A DNA stretch of 64,000 nucleotides from contig NC_133494.1 in NCBI RefSeq assembly GCF_025370935.1, positions 13,209,784 to 13,273,783 of the forward strand. Direction: 5' to 3'. A model generated the notes under the pieces. That model ran no database searches. It worked only from the letters and a program-made list of their open reading frames with translations, and had not been told where the DNA came from. The position numbers were made by a program, and so were the translations under genes. Below are positions 10,301 through 21,400 of the stretch, piece after piece. This DNA is from Choristoneura fumiferana (lineage: Eukaryota; Arthropoda; Insecta; Lepidoptera; Tortricidae). How positions within the stretch are numbered: the stretch's first letter is position 1; every line of letters begins with the position of its first letter.

Positions 10301-13221
10301 TGGTAAATATCAAATGAAGAAAATGTAACAAATGTCATATAGCAATAAAAATGCTATATTAAAATTCGTAAATATGTTTAGGAGCAAAAGTGAGGTCGAC
10401 GGAGGTCCGTTTTCCGGGCCTCCTAGTCTAGGTAAAAATACCTAGAAAAATAACTAAAAACCTAAAAAGGCGCTTCACGTCTGGACAACATACTAACCAA
10501 ACCTAACCTAATTTATGTTTAATAAAATGTTGGATGAAATTATGGTTTCTGAAAAATATGACAAGTAATAAATTATTAGCCTAAACTAATAATATGTATA
10601 AAATACATTAGTCAAATTTATATTAGTCCAACTAAAATTATTATAAAATCGTAATATGCCAAACAAAGTGGTGGCCAAAGTAAGTAAGTAGTATTACTAT
10701 GCGACTGTAATACTATACTAATACAAATTATGCGAAATTACATAATTATGCCAAATTAAAATAGGTCAAAAAATGCAAACGAAAGGAATCCCAACTATTC
10801 CTAGGCCGGGGCGAGGTTATGGCCCCGAGTCTCCACATGGTAGGGGCTATTGGCCCCCACAACAACAAAAAAACACTAAAAAGTACAGACAGCAAAAAAA
10901 CTTTATTTTTAATGTAATTTTTAGCAATAACTTATTTCTTGGAAGGCCGCTTAGGGAACTGCATTTGCACTTACCATCTCGAAGGGTGGTAGTGCTCCGT
11001 CCAGTAGTGACCTCAGTGAAACCCATCAAGTAGATGACAGTCGGGTTGGATGCATTGAACCGTGTGCGTCGTAGAGATGCAACATCACCCACTACCAAGT
11101 ACTCGAATTCGGTTGGATTTGCTCTGAAAATACATGTCTGGTTATATTATTCGGGTACGTAATCTTAAGTAACTGAAAACCTGAAAATAGTTCAGCATCG
11201 ATTACACAAAATTTTCACCAGGTTGTATTTTTTTTTTAATTTCTCTTACTGTGCCCAGGCTAACTGACAAGAAAAAATTACTAGTGTAGAAATCAAGTAG
11301 AATTACTGTCTTAGCAAAAGATAATATGAATATTTTTTGAAATAATTTAATGTAATTTTTAAGCATGCATTAAACTAGCTTAAAATAAAAAAGAGAGTAG
11401 GGATGTCTGAGTTTTTCAGTTTTATAATTAACACCTTAAGGGGCTGTTTCACCATCCATTGATTAGCGTTAACCGACGGTTAAATGTGATGCCGTCTCCG
11501 TCTATTCGAGCAAAACAAATAGAGACGGCATCACACCTAACCGCCAGTTAACATAACACTAATCAATGGATGGTGAAACAGCCCCTAAATGTCCAGGTAT
11601 TCGAACTGCTCAAGGATTATGTGCTACGATCTTATTACGTCGCACTAAGAGCGTATGGTTCATACTTTTGAAGCGTTGCACATGTAGGTACAGTCAATCG
11701 ATTTGATTCCTAGGCTACTATAGAACTTTACCGTAGTAAATAATTTCATTTATCTATCTATTACGCTTATCGAATTAAGTAAATCTCATTGGAATCAATT
11801 AGTTGACGATACGTATTTTTTACACTCGACTGTAGATACTAGATTCAAAAATATCTGAACTTCGTACTTCCCTGAGCAGAAAAATAAATTGTAAATATCA
11901 AAATTAATTTCGTCGAGGTTTTAAATAACATAGATAATCCAGTGTGACGCCAAGACTAGGTCACGGCCTTTTTGAACTCTTAACAGAAATTGAGAAATTG
12001 ATTTTCAAACAAAATGTGAAATAAGTAGGTACAATATGTACGTCAGTAAGTTTTTAAACTAATACCTCAAGGTGGTAAAACAAACGTGATGCTATATATT
12101 ATGCAATGCAGTCGTCCACATAATACGACGCATGCCGGAAAATGTGTGCTGGTGCTTGCAAGAAAGTTAAATTGTCCTATTGTATTAGAGCATAAGTAAT
12201 TAGTTGTTTTGTATCAAATGTAAAAAAAATAAGAATTTTGGACATTATTTCAAAACTTCATAAAATCCGACACGTTCCGCGCCACTATGGATACAAATGG
12301 ACCCTCTTTGAAAACAGTAATCTTAAATAAATGTTATTTGTATATTTTGTTATTTCTTGTACTTTACATACCTAGCAAAGACCATCAATGAGATGGAAGG
12401 TCGCCATCTACCGGGAGGCAGGTGATTTATGGATTGGATGCAGTTGGCAATGAATCGTCAGGCGAGGAGAAATTGAGAGGCCTGTGTCCGAAGGCGAGCG
12501 AAGTAAAAGCTGTTATGATGATGATGATGATGATTTTACTTACCTAGTGAACAGTTTGTATTGTACATCCAATGCGGTATCTCTGGGGCAGCAGTAAAGG
12601 CAGAGCCCCACTGGCGCCGACATGAAACATATCTCCGTAACCCCTGCAGATAAGTCAAACGTCATCACCACACCACCAGTACCCAGCACCAATATCTGAC
12701 GCAACTTGACGCAAGAAAGCGTGCATAAATATCTGACACGACTCTATCTTATGCCAGTAGGACGGTCAGATATTTTCGCACGCTCCGATGGAGCAGATAT
12801 TAATGCAGGTGACTGTACCTACCATTCTACAAAATATATAGATGTACAGATGTAATGAATCCTTTCCCGTCACATTTTCTATTGAACTTGAAAAGACCTG
12901 ATGAGCAGCCATTTCGCTGAAAAAGCCCCCGAGAATTTGTATTGCCTAGGGGCCCCGACATGGTTAATCCGGCCCTGCATGAGTTAAGATTTTTGATCGA
13001 TTTTTGAAAAAAAGAATGATTATAAGTTGAGCCAAATAAAAAAAAAATAATGCCCGTACGTATTAGTTGTGTAAAATAACCAAAATTAGCAGTACATACT
13101 GCGACAAGATCCCTTTGTATTTTTTTTTTCATTTAATACACAGTTTCCTATACGACACGTAATGTCACTCACCTATAAAGAAGGTTGTTAGTTTGCATAC
13201 GGATGAAGCAGCCGCCAGCAT
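4305..13221 (-). CDS. Pancreatic-lipase-family (secreted insect) lipase, C-terminus not found
   Basis: Six minus-strand exons join with consistent phases: 13221-13173, 12643-12544, 11123-10975, 7213-7147, 5162-4975 and 4523-4305 (about 257 residues). The start is an ATG opening a 49-base first exon. Family landmarks appear in order: NP-x-V-x-Y-L-M-G-F-T (oxyanion region), F-V-S-V-D-W-A-R-L, A-V-H-N-T-R-Y-M-G, the nucleophile motif G-F-S-L-G (Ser about 160), and R-I-T-G-L-D-P-A with the catalytic Asp. This identifies an alpha/beta-hydrolase of the pancreatic lipase family, which in insects hydrolyses triacylglycerol or phospholipid outside the cell. The last visible exon ends in phase 1 at a GTGAGT donor, after the paired cysteine of Q-P-G-C-W. 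The catalytic His and C-terminal part were not found. The N-terminus is a weak signal peptide. Substrate cannot be told. Confidence 0.87.
4610..4915 (+). repeat. LINE/SINE tail inside a lipase intron
   Basis: Carries GGATCACAATGCAACT, a CAGACAGAC run, GGTGAAAC and then TTCATGAGTGGTGGTGATCA...GCTTGCTCGTTTTCCTCCC. The same succession is recognisable at 17335-17455, showing an interspersed repeat. It overlaps the intron just 3' of the serine exon. Confidence 0.5.
4975..5162 (-). CDS. Lipase exon 5: catalytic serine
   Basis: This 188-base exon encodes W-Y-I-S-A-V-H-N-T-R-Y-M-G to G-R-I-T-G, including the G-F-S-L-G nucleophile elbow. The acceptor is AATAAG just before GTATATATCAG. An alternative acceptor a few bases inside (ATATCAG) would break the reading phase from the preceding exon. 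The donor is GTATGG. The exon is much richer in GC than its flanking introns. Confidence 0.88.
5412..5644. repeat. Foldback MITE with GGGGAGACCGAG ends
   Basis: Ends GGGGAGACCGAG and CTCGGTCTCCCC are perfect inverted repeats, flanked by TA on both sides. Pairing continues inward through AGAGTTGTGACA / TGTCACAACTCT and ATCGATTTTT-type segments to GCTAGCA / TGCTAGC-like arms. The right arm has a small extra ACCATGTCACTA duplication. Lies in the lipase intron between exons 4 and 5. Confidence 0.75.
6582..6803. repeat. 45-base inverted repeat enclosing two SINE-tail copies
   Basis: The left arm 6582-6626 and right arm 6759-6803 are near-perfect reverse complements (GAGTAGGTGGTCAGC / GCTGACCACCTACTC). 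Between them lie two direct copies, about 65 bases each, of a SINE 3' tail (ATTCACACCAATTG and CTAGTCCCAAAGTAAGCTT). That tail is also seen, in the opposite orientation, at the 3' end of the SINE at 52485-52745. Lies in a lipase intron. Confidence 0.75.
7492..7612. repeat. TA-flanked palindromic MITE, GTACAGTCGAG family, right end lost
   Basis: Begins GTACAGTCGAGTTCATAAAC and contains the paired ATATCTGAACA / TGTTCAGATAT segments, but the right terminal arm decays after about 7600. Fuller copies lie at 8842-8979 and 13933-14058. Confidence 0.7.
7921..8036. repeat. MITE of the GGGCTACTACGAAATTCG family
   Basis: Contains AATTCGAACTCCGTATCTTG, the centre TTAATACGAGAGTGAGAG, and the end GACTTCGAATTTCGTAGTAG followed by CCCCCTGG. 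Related copies are at 19586-20022 (interrupted), 30642-30777 and 43912-44040. Confidence 0.7.
8285..8660 (-). repeat. tRNA-derived SINE (minus) fused with a second repeat
   Basis: On the minus strand a tRNA-like head at about 8493-8422 has an A-box-like GTGGTGTAGGGGTTATAGCA and a B-box GGTTCGATTCC, so this is a pol III-type SINE and not a working tRNA. The segment 8500-8600 (TTTTACGGGTATCCCGTGAAA region) recurs on the plus strand at 44970-45065. The far end, GCGGGCAACAGCTAGT, resembles a Helitron-type CTAG terminus. The combination suggests two elements merged or nested. Confidence 0.65.
8842..8979. repeat. TA-flanked palindromic MITE, GTACAGTCGAG family
   Basis: Nearly full-length foldback: AGTACAGTCGAGTTCATAAA at the left and TTATGAACTCGACTTTACA at the right, with internal ATATCTGAACACG / CGTGTTCAGATAT arms around a short loop. 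TA at the ends points to a Tc1/mariner-type origin. Confidence 0.8.
9113..9292. repeat. Foldback MITE with CCTCCTGGATCCTG ends
   Basis: Left CCTCCTGGATCCTG pairs with right CAGGATCCAGGAGG-like sequence. A longer internal pair, GTATTTCTTCAAAAAATCGA / TCGATTTTTTGAAGAAATAC-like, gives an almost complete hairpin of about 180 bases. Lies in a lipase intron. Confidence 0.75.
10120..10310 (-). repeat. SINE-type repeat (GGCCTCCTCTCA / GGTGAAGGAAAACATCG)
   Basis: Carries GGCACAGGCCTCCTCTCAGA and, reversed, the block TTTGCGGTGAAGGAAAACAT...GAGGAAACCTGCACAAACC. The same blocks occur at 15225-15400, 18795-18985, 44511-44760 and 48115-48340, marking a high-copy SINE family. This copy has lost its tRNA-like head. 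Confidence 0.7.
11440..11585. repeat. Tourist-like hairpin MITE, copy 1 (TAA duplication)
   Basis: GGGGCTGTTTCACCATCCAT at the left is the exact complement of the right end. The fold is almost complete across 146 bases, including ATGCCGTCTC / GAGACGGCAT at the core. Flanked by TAA on both sides. Sister copies are at 14552-14691 and 44798-44938. Confidence 0.85.
11690..11838. repeat. Diverged TA-flanked palindrome
   Basis: GTACAGTCAATCGATTTGATTC near the left end is approximately paired with GGAATCAATTAGTTGAC near the right end, and the unit closes at CACTCGACTGTA. It looks like a divergent relative of the GTACAGTCGA palindromes. Similar architecture appears at 15095-15235. Confidence 0.5.
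12395..12533 (+). repeat. LINE 3' end with (GAT)n tail
   Basis: TGGAAGGTCGCCATCTACCG...CGAAGGCGAGCGAAGTAAAAGC runs into a (GAT)n microsatellite at about 12519-12533, the usual ending of some lepidopteran non-LTR retrotransposons. It sits directly against the donor of lipase exon 2. Confidence 0.55.
12690..12818. repeat. TA-flanked palindromic MITE, CACCTGCATTAAT subfamily
   Basis: Arms GCGTGCATAAATATCTGACA and GGTCAGATATTTTCGCACGC pair around a short loop, and the right end is ATTAATGCAGGTGACTGTA. A second copy with the same arms is at 46165-46304. It shares the internal ATATCTGA core with the GTACAGTCGAG family, which suggests a common ancestor. Confidence 0.7.
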
Positions 13222-13932
13222 GTTGCAGTTTCCAATGGCACGAAACCCGACCTCAGAAAAACATTAAAATTCATCTCGAAACACGATGCATTTTCCCTCG
13301 TAACGAGACCGGCTTCCCGGCACAATAGGCGCGCCACAATGCTTTGGAACTCGTTAAAAAACTTCCTAACCGGGATTTTTTTGATTAATCGCCGCGGAAA
13401 ACTCGAGCCGACCGTCTTATTGCTTTATTTACACGGACACGGGCCACTTCTGCACGCGGAAATGCATGGAGACTTATATATATGGGTAATTTGGTTTAAA
13501 TTACACTTGACCTTAATTTTACTGTCCATTGAATCCGCATAGAACGCGTTGAATGCGGCACGTGGTTACCAACAATACGAATACTTAATCCACAATAATC
13601 TCTGTTGTCTAAGCGAAGTAAAATAAACGACTGAATTAGCTGAAACCATAGCGGTGTCACGGTGGCGGTGGTTATGATGTAATCTCTGTAACAATATCAA
13701 TCTACGGAGATTTGGGCTTGCACGAACTGATTAGTTCGCCGAAATTGCGGTCAATGGATAAGTGTATTTGCTTTTACGTTACTTCATCGGCCATTGAGTA
13801 AAAAGTACAGAATTAACAAGTTGGAAGTAACTCCACACTTGTACATTTTAGTCCACGCGATAAACTGCGTTATTAGGCAGAGATTTAATAAGCCCTTCCA
13901 ACGCCTGCAAGAAGGTTGAATGCGTTAACAAG

Positions 13933-14058
13933 GTACAGTCGAGTTCATAAACTTGTAAACAAAAATTTGATCTAAAATATCTGAACATACGCTTCTACGC
14001 CGTTAACATAGACTCGTGTATCAAATTTTTGCTCGCAAGTTTATGAACTCGACTGTAC
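13933..14058. repeat. TA-flanked palindromic MITE, GTACAGTCGAG family, both ends intact
   Basis: GTACAGTCGAGTTCATAAAC at the left is matched by TTTATGAACTCGACTGTAC at the right. This is the best-preserved copy of the family in the window at its termini. One inner arm has lost a stretch relative to the 8842-8979 copy. Confidence 0.82.
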
Positions 14059-14551
14059 CTATATACTGGTAGGTAGGTAGGTAGGTAGACTGGTAGGTTT
14101 GGGCTCCACAGAAAACCAGCGTTACTGCACATAATGTGCGGCAACACATGCTGAGTGGAGACCCTTTTTGGTATCCTGCCGTGTCACCAAGTAACATAGT
14201 TTTAGTGCTAGTTCTAGTCTTAGTTTTAGGTGGTACTTTTGGAGCCAAAATAAACCTTTCTTTCTTTCTTTCTAATGCGACCTATTCCTTGAAAGGGGTT
14301 ATTCTGAAGCTTATTTGCAATGTCCAACCAGGGGTCCAAATTTAGTAGTTATCGAGTTATTCGAGTTTTAAATTTTTTCGAACCTTCCGACCAAAAAGTG
14401 GCAATTGTAAAAACGTACATGCATTAGGACAGCCAATTTTTTTAATTCTAGTAGCCAGTTCATAAATTTGTGCCAAACTATCGCAAACGTCATGACGAGT
14501 ACCGGCCATGTGTATAATTATGAAGTACCTAGAGTTAAATTAATACATATA

Positions 14552-14691
14552 GGGCCTGTTTCACCACTTGTCGACTAACTTTAAGTGTCAGATAAAAGTA
14601 ATGCCGTCTTTGTTTATTCGAACAAAACAAACAGAGACGGCATCACTGTATCCGTCACTTAAAGTTAGTCGACAAGTGGTGAAACAGACCC
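14552..14691. repeat. Tourist-like hairpin MITE, copy 2 (divergent arms)
   Basis: Shares the terminal TGTTTCACCA and the core GATGCCGTCTC with the copies at 11440 and 44798. Its arm sequence is different: CACTTGTCGACTAACTTTAA in the left arm and its exact complement in the right arm. The two arms have therefore changed together. Confidence 0.8.
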
Positions 14692-15224
14692 TAAATGTAA
14701 CTTTTCTCTTCTGTGCTATTTTTTTATAAACACAATAGCGTTATTTCTTTTTTCTTTCTAACTACATTATTATTGATAGTATCGAATAAGTACGTGTGTA
14801 TATAACGGGGTTTTTTACTTTTGGTAGATAATATAAGTATATGATGAACCGCAAGATGCTTCTTTATTTATAAGTAACAGCTGAGTAAAGTATCAATTTT
14901 CTCGTTTCGTACTTAATACCATTATTGATGAAGCTCACAGCCGAGCAGGGTTAATTAAACCGCGGTTCGAGCTAAACCGGGATTCTATTAAGTTAGGCAT
15001 AACCCGGGTTAAATTGTGTAGAACAGATTTATGAAGACAATCAATTCTATTGAACATTAAAATTATGTTTGAACATATATAGGTACGGTCAAGGTCTTTA
15101 ATTCATAAGCCACTATGGAACCATTTCACAGTAAACGTCATAGTGACATCGCATTAATTAACAAGGAAAATCGTAGGTAATGACTTTTCCTTAGAAAAGG
15201 TTCCATGGTGGCTCATCAATTAAA

Positions 15225-15400
15225 GTCCTTGGATCGTGAGTTCAAACCCCGGCTCGCACCTCTGAGCTATTCGAAATTCATGCATGTGCGAAATGCATTT
15301 GAAATTAACCACGAGCTTTGCGGTGAAGGAAAATATCGTTAGGAAACCTGCACAAACCTGCGAGCAATTCAATGGTGTCTGTGAAGTTCCCGATCAACAC
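15225..15400 (+). repeat. SINE fragment with B-box-like GAGTTCAAACCCC
   Basis: Begins within a tRNA-like B-box (GTGAGTTCAAACCCCGGCTC) and continues through GAGCTTTGCGGTGAAGGAAA...TTAGGAAACCTGCACAAACC to GTGAAGTTCCCGATC. Same family as 44511-44760 but truncated in the tRNA-like head. Confidence 0.7.
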
Positions 15401-16244
15401 TGTTACAAGCTGCACAACGTTCCTATATACATATATAGTTAAAATTAAGATACTCTACTGATTTCACGAACTTCCCGGACAATGCGCAAGCGCATAATAC
15501 GAGTATGCAGAAGCAACTTTCGGCTAAAATTAAAAACTGTAGAATACTAACCGAGCTGTGATTGTGAATCTTTGTTAGACAGAAAAATTAAGTTTTTATG
15601 AAAAATTTAATAGAAAATGGATCGATTAACTCCTGTTTTTGCTACCTACCTAGTTGGAATCGAAACCCTTATTCGCTAACACGTTTTAAACTCATTTTAC
15701 ACACACTATACGTAAGCACACTAAGACATTTAACACAATCATCTGACACGCCAGCTCTATATATCTTATTTGATACAAACCGACGAAGTGCGAGTTTGAC
15801 TTGCTCACAGAGTTCCGCATATTTGGTTTATGTAAATTGTAATTTGTTTATTTTTAAGAACCATGTACCGTTTGTGCCCAAATAAACAATAAAACATTTC
15901 GGATGTGTTTGTTTGTACCTCTAAAACTTATACGGGTGTGGCCTGTAATACGAGCAAATAATTAAAACATAGATATATCGCACTCGTCAAACTCAACAAC
16001 ATTAGTTCAGCGACTTTTAAAAGTAATGTAGACTTTAGATTTTTCCCTTTTAGCACATATGTTTCATAAAGCGTAGTATAAAAAAGTAACATGTAAAGGA
16101 GCGCTTTGTGGCCTATACTTAAGTATAGAATAAACGTTTGGAATTTGATTTTTTATTTCGATTCTAGTAACGTCCGTTTTGGGTCACGGGAGTTCGTTAT
16201 GCGTGTGTATCTACCAAATTTTCTCTTTAAAATTTTATGTTCTT

Positions 16245-16410
16245 CTTTAACTTAAGAGTTAAACTCTTGTCGGTGGAGTATCTTCCACATATCCTTCGAG
16301 CCATCCTCTTGACCTCTTGATACGACACGACGCCGACTTTCTCCCTTGTCTGGTCGATGTAGCTGCGCCTAGGTCGAATCTTCCTCTCTTCCCCTCGATC
16401 TTTCAGAAAA
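16245..16410 (-). repeat. LINE reverse-transcriptase C-terminal fragment
   Basis: Read on the minus strand it gives segments such as R-P-R-R-S-Y-I-D-Q and S-Y-Q-E-V-K-R-M-A, typical of the end of a non-LTR endonuclease/reverse-transcriptase polyprotein. A closer, longer copy in the same orientation is at 32015-32170. Frame-broken remnant. Confidence 0.65.
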
Positions 16411-17796
16411 GTTTTTCGTGATTAAGTACTGACACCTTCAGAATAGTTTAGAAGAACCCGTCGTGTCGTATCAAATGTCCGATCAGTTTCCCACGTCTAG
16501 CATCCAGTATTCAGGATTATTCACCGTTCCTTAACCATTCTCAAAACTTTCAGTTACGGAACCCAATTTTTTAGGAAGATATACCTACTTTATTCTTGAC
16601 CTAGAATCCTAATTAACCTACTCCTAATTCATTAATTAGAATCCTAATTGACCTAGATCTAAATAAAATCACGATAGTAAACGTAGCAATATACACTTTT
16701 GTATTAGACAATGAATGTCTAATAGGTACCTACACACACATCTTTCATACCTTCATATACATAAAACACGCAATTTTGCGCACGCACTTTGATAGGTACA
16801 ACAAAAGAAAACGAATACATAAAACAATTATTTCCCATTGCACTAGAATTTAATGCATTTTTTATAATTTAATAATGTAAATGTATCCATCTGTCTGTCT
16901 TTAACTTTGACTTGCCCCCCCCCCCCCCTACGTGTATTCTCGGCTTTAGACAGAATAATAAATCACAAAATTGGAATGGAAGCCACGTTTTAGTTTAATC
17001 TTTAACCGAGTAAGATATAAATTTATAATAAAACCAGCATAAACTGCTGCTACTATATGATATTGGCAGCTGGGTGGGCACGATATAAACATTAGCTGAG
17101 CGAAATACGATATATGAATGAATATCTCCGGTAGAAGCGGCTGTGCATTTCTATTTGGTTTTAAATTCAAACCTAGTTTAACAGTTGTAATTTGATTAAT
17201 AGAAAAAAGAGTAGACAGTCTGTCTGGGAACTGGTGGTTTCGCTCGTTATTTCTTAGGACAAACTTGCCCTTTTAATTTCAACTTGGCGTCAAATAAATT
17301 TAACCCACTTTCAGTTGTCGAATTGACTTAATATTTGGTGGTTGGATGACAATGCAAATAGAGTCAACAAAAAGTTTAGTAGGTAGTTGATATTCATGGG
17401 CAGTGGTGAACATTTCATATCAGAAGACCACCTTGCTCGTTAGACTCCCTCTCAAAATAAAAATAAAAATTCGAATTAAAAGCGATTTCTTTTAACACGA
17501 AAACATTATTCATGAAATAAATTTTTGGCACACCTGCATTGCCTTCGGAAATGACGAACTTTCTATAAGTAGATATGCATTCCGAGCAAGTGCACTGTAA
17601 TTCTTTTTACTTAGAAGAAGGACACGTGACATAGTTTGTGTTGTTGTTAGCGTAAACAATTTATAACATCAACATCAGTAATGTTCTTGCAGATAAATTT
17701 ACCTAGGTACTGCAATTTCCCACAAGCAGGCACTTACCTATAAACACGCCACGCGTGCGCATGCTCATTAGTTACACATACAATGGTCCCATTTTT

Positions 17797-18277
17797 AGGG
17801 TTCCGGAGCCAAAATGGCAAAAACGGAACCCTTATAGTTTCGCCATGTCTGCTTTGTCCGTCCGCGGCTTTGCGCAGGGACTATCAATGCTGGAAAGCTA
17901 TAATTTTGCACGGATATATACATATATGTAAAGTATGCCGACAAAATGGTACAATAAAAAAATCAAAAAGGATTTTTTTAGGTACTCCCATAGACGTAAA
18001 GTGGGGGTGATTTTTTTTCTCATCCAACCCTATTGTGTGGGGTATCGTTGGATAGGTCTTTTAAAACCATTAGGGGTTTTCGATTGAGTGATTTGTTTGC
18101 GAAATATTCAACTTTAAGGTGCAAATTTTCTTATAAAACTAGCGTCCCCCCCCCAACCTCTAAAATCTAAACCGGTGGGTGAATGTGCACCATTCTTGGA
18201 AGATTCCGTATAAAATAAATACAAAATCCTTTGAAAAATATTACTTAACTTTTTCGTAATGGCTACGGGACCCTATT
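17797..18277. repeat. Lepidopteran GGGTTCCG repeat with inverted ends
   Basis: The left end AGGGTTCCGGAGCCAAAATGG is complementary at its tip to the right end GGCTACGGGACCCT. Internally it has the familiar GGAACCCTTATAGTTTCGCC block followed by the GTCTG/GTCCG run. A partial copy of the left part lies at 18630-18790, and a related end at 61890-61945 (CGGAACCG...CACGCACTTGGCCG). Confidence 0.65.
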
Positions 18278-18436
18278 TTTTCTCATATTTATTTGTAGAT
18301 CTTCTATGATCTGTTTATGTGTTTATCTTATTTTAATAATTTCTGCAGTGTGTCACGGTGGATTTGATGCAAAGGTCTCCAGTGTTTCGAGTTTAACTTC
18401 CAAGTTTTTTCACGTCCGTATTTCTGTTTGTTTCAG

Positions 18437-21400
18437 GACAAATTGCTCAATAAACTGGAGGAAAATGAGCCAGAGTTAGCTTCGTCGCCTGAAGAAGAGG
18501 TAAAACATTAATCTATTACTACAATAAGTTACATTGTGAAAATTAACAAGAATGTACCTAAAGTCAAAATATCGAATTATGAACTCCAGTGCCTTGAGAA
18601 TAGAGTGCATGTTCCGATATTCTTGGCCACCAAAATGGCAAAAATGGAAGGAACCCTTATAGTTTCGCCTCGTCTGTCTGTCGGTCCGTCTGTCCGCAGC
18701 TTAGCTTAGAGACTGCTCGTACTAGAAAGCTGTAATTTTGCATAGATATATTTAGCAATTATGCCGACAAAGGTAGGTACCTAGGTGGTATTTCTACACA
18801 GGTGTGTGAAAGTTTCGTCACGATGTTTTCCTTCATCTTAAAGCTCATGGTAAATTTAAAATGCAATTTCGCACATAAAATAAATTGAAATAAATTCCGT
18901 AAAACTTAGAGAAGCGAGCCCGAACACTCGAACCCACGAAGCCCTCTCATTCTGAGAGGAGGCCTGTGCTCAGCAGTGGGACTTATACAGGCCGAGAGAC
19001 TAACTAGGTATTTTTAATCAGACTACGACCTTCATTGTTTCAAGGTTACAATTTCGTCGCGATTTAGCGGAAAGCGAAACGGGCCGCGATTACGAAAGTT
19101 TTCTTATTACAAAGCTGATGACAAAATTCAGCGCAATTTTTCATCCATTCTACTCGATTGTTCTTATGGGGGGCACTATAATCACGCACTAATCCTACAC
19201 AAGGACGGTTTCTTGACAAAATATCGATAGATGGCGAACAACAACAACAAACAACCTTAGAAAAGTCGAAAAAACCCGCGACATTATGATTTCAAAGTTC
19301 AATATCTCAAAAAATATTTATTTATTACTATTACTGATTTAAATTAAACACAGTTAAAAACCACCGTAATTGTTTTCACGTAAAAAAACCGCATTAAAAT
19401 CGGTTCATCCATTTGAGAGCTACGATGGCAAAGACAGACAAACCGACAGACATTGGCGTCAAACTTATGACACCCCTCTTTTTGCGTCGAGCGACGGTTA
19501 AAAATATTACAGAGAAAATATTTAGATTTTTTGATGGCCTTTTTTGATACCTACACTTCACGTGTTCTTGAGAAAAAGGATCTTGGGGCTAACTACGAAA
19601 TTCGAAAATCCAAATCGTAAGTATTGTACCATCAGCCAAATAAGTGCTCTATCAATTTCAAACAAGTTCCTATCAAATGAATATGTCGCTAACGTCGCTA
19701 AAGTCGAACTTTCAAGTTGACAGATACCGTCTATTGGCATTATTGTTTTATGACATGCAAACGAGTATCAACTTTAGGGTGGTAGACCACATTTTTGGCT
19801 GATGGTCATGGGCGTAGCCACGGTTGGGCAGGATGGGGCGCTTGCCCCACCCTGGCTCTGACCTGTAAGGTACCTAACCAAACCTAAAAATAAAATCTAG
19901 GTACTAACTACATATTATTTTAGACTACTGCCCCACCCTGAGCCCATGGCTGCTACGCCCATGCTGATGATACAGGGACGGTACGATACGAAGTTCGAAC
20001 TTTGCACTTCCTGTAAGGGCCTTATCATATAGACACAACGAAATGGTTTGAGACCCTCAGGGTTCCTTGTTCCTTTTGATGGAACTCTAAAAAATATTCC
20101 ATTGGTTTCAGTGTGTAATATGTGTGAACGCCAAGGCGACGATGCAAACGTCCCCATGCGGGCACCGCGTGGTCTGCCGCCGCTGCTTCGTCAAGACCAT
20201 CCAGATGGCAGTCAGCCAGCGTTTACTGCCGCTGCGCTGCGTCATCTGCCGCGCCAAGATCCTGCGGCTGCGGCAGGCTCCAAGACTTGTGACCAGCAAG
20301 AGTTGGCAGGTATGGATATAATCTTAGTAAGCCATGATACGTAGTATACGGTGGTACGAAGAAGAACGAGGGTCACCGACATAGCCAAGCGAATTAACTC
20401 GTTGAAGTGGCAATGGGCAGGCCATATAGCACGGAGAACAGATGGCCGTTGGGGCCGGAAAGTTCTTAAATGGAGATCGCGGATCGGCGAGCGCAGCGAA
20501 TGTCCACCAACGAGATGGATGGATGACCACGCTAAAGCCGTGGGTTCACAGTGGATACAGGCCGCTTCCAACCGAAGCAACTGGGCGTCTATGAGGGATG
20601 CCTATGTCCAACAGTGGACGTCCTACGGCTGATATGATGATGATATGGCAATACAACAATCTCTAATCAACGATGCCGAGTAGGAAGATAAACTATGAGA
20701 GTATCCGTGCTCTAACTCATATTTACCTGCCGTTTTCCAGGTGTCGAGTGGCAGCGGCAAGTCGTGGGGCGTGCCGGGCTCCGTGTCGAGCTACTCCGTG
20801 GGCGCTCGCTCCGTGCCCGCCTCCGCCTCGCTCTACTCCGTGACCAGCGGCGAGTCTTCCCTCTCCGGTTAGTATTTCTTCTAAGTCGCTACACTCTAAA
20901 CAGAGTGGCCTTATGGTCGTCAGTTAAAGGTTAATTACATGAAGACTTAGGAAAATAGTGTGGTGGTGGTTTTCCCTTGCATTCCATACCGAAATGCTGG
21001 AGTCTGGAGTAAGTTGGACAATATAAGACGCTCCTACGTGTGGTCCCTCCCTCAGTTGTCTTTTACGACACTCACGGGAAGGGGGATAGGTCCCTTTTAT
21101 TGTAAAACCTGTTAGATACGGCATGAATAATATACTAGTAGGTATCCGACCAACTATTAGCCTCCTAAAGCCCAGAGTCCTTTAAAAAGGACTTAATGTA
21201 ATTTGAACATCAAACTCTATCATAAATGACAAAGTTTGATGTTCAGCAAGCCGCTACCAACCAACCGAAGCAACTGGAGGTCTATGGGGGAGGCCTATGT
21301 CCAACAGTGGACTCCTGTAGCTGAGATGATGATGATGTAATAAAACATTGTTGATTGACCATGACATAATAAATCTAGACTTAGAGTAGTTATTTTGCGA

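Larger units (their letters stand above)
13222..18436. other. Intergenic/upstream region, repeat-rich
   Basis: Between the lipase start codon and the first RING-gene exon seen. Contains the MITEs at 13933-14058 and 14552-14691, simple repeats at 14069-14089 (TAGG)n and 14260-14275 (TTTC)n, SINE pieces at 15225-15400, a LINE fragment at 16245-16410, a poly-C run of 12 at 16917-16928, and the large GGGTTCCG repeat at 17797-18277. The missing 5' exon or exons of the RING gene should be here if the gene starts within the window, but I could not pick one with confidence. Confidence 0.5.

Noticed and set aside
15598..15711. Possible first exon of the RING gene (ATG followed by an in-phase GTAAGC donor)
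   Set aside because: Phase fits by chance one time in three, the encoded residues show no signal, and the sequence resembles its non-coding surroundings.
20351..20632. Possible host gene (93-codon open frame)
   Set aside because: The residues are those of a non-LTR reverse-transcriptase C-terminus, 5'-truncated with an ATGATG tail, inside a host intron.
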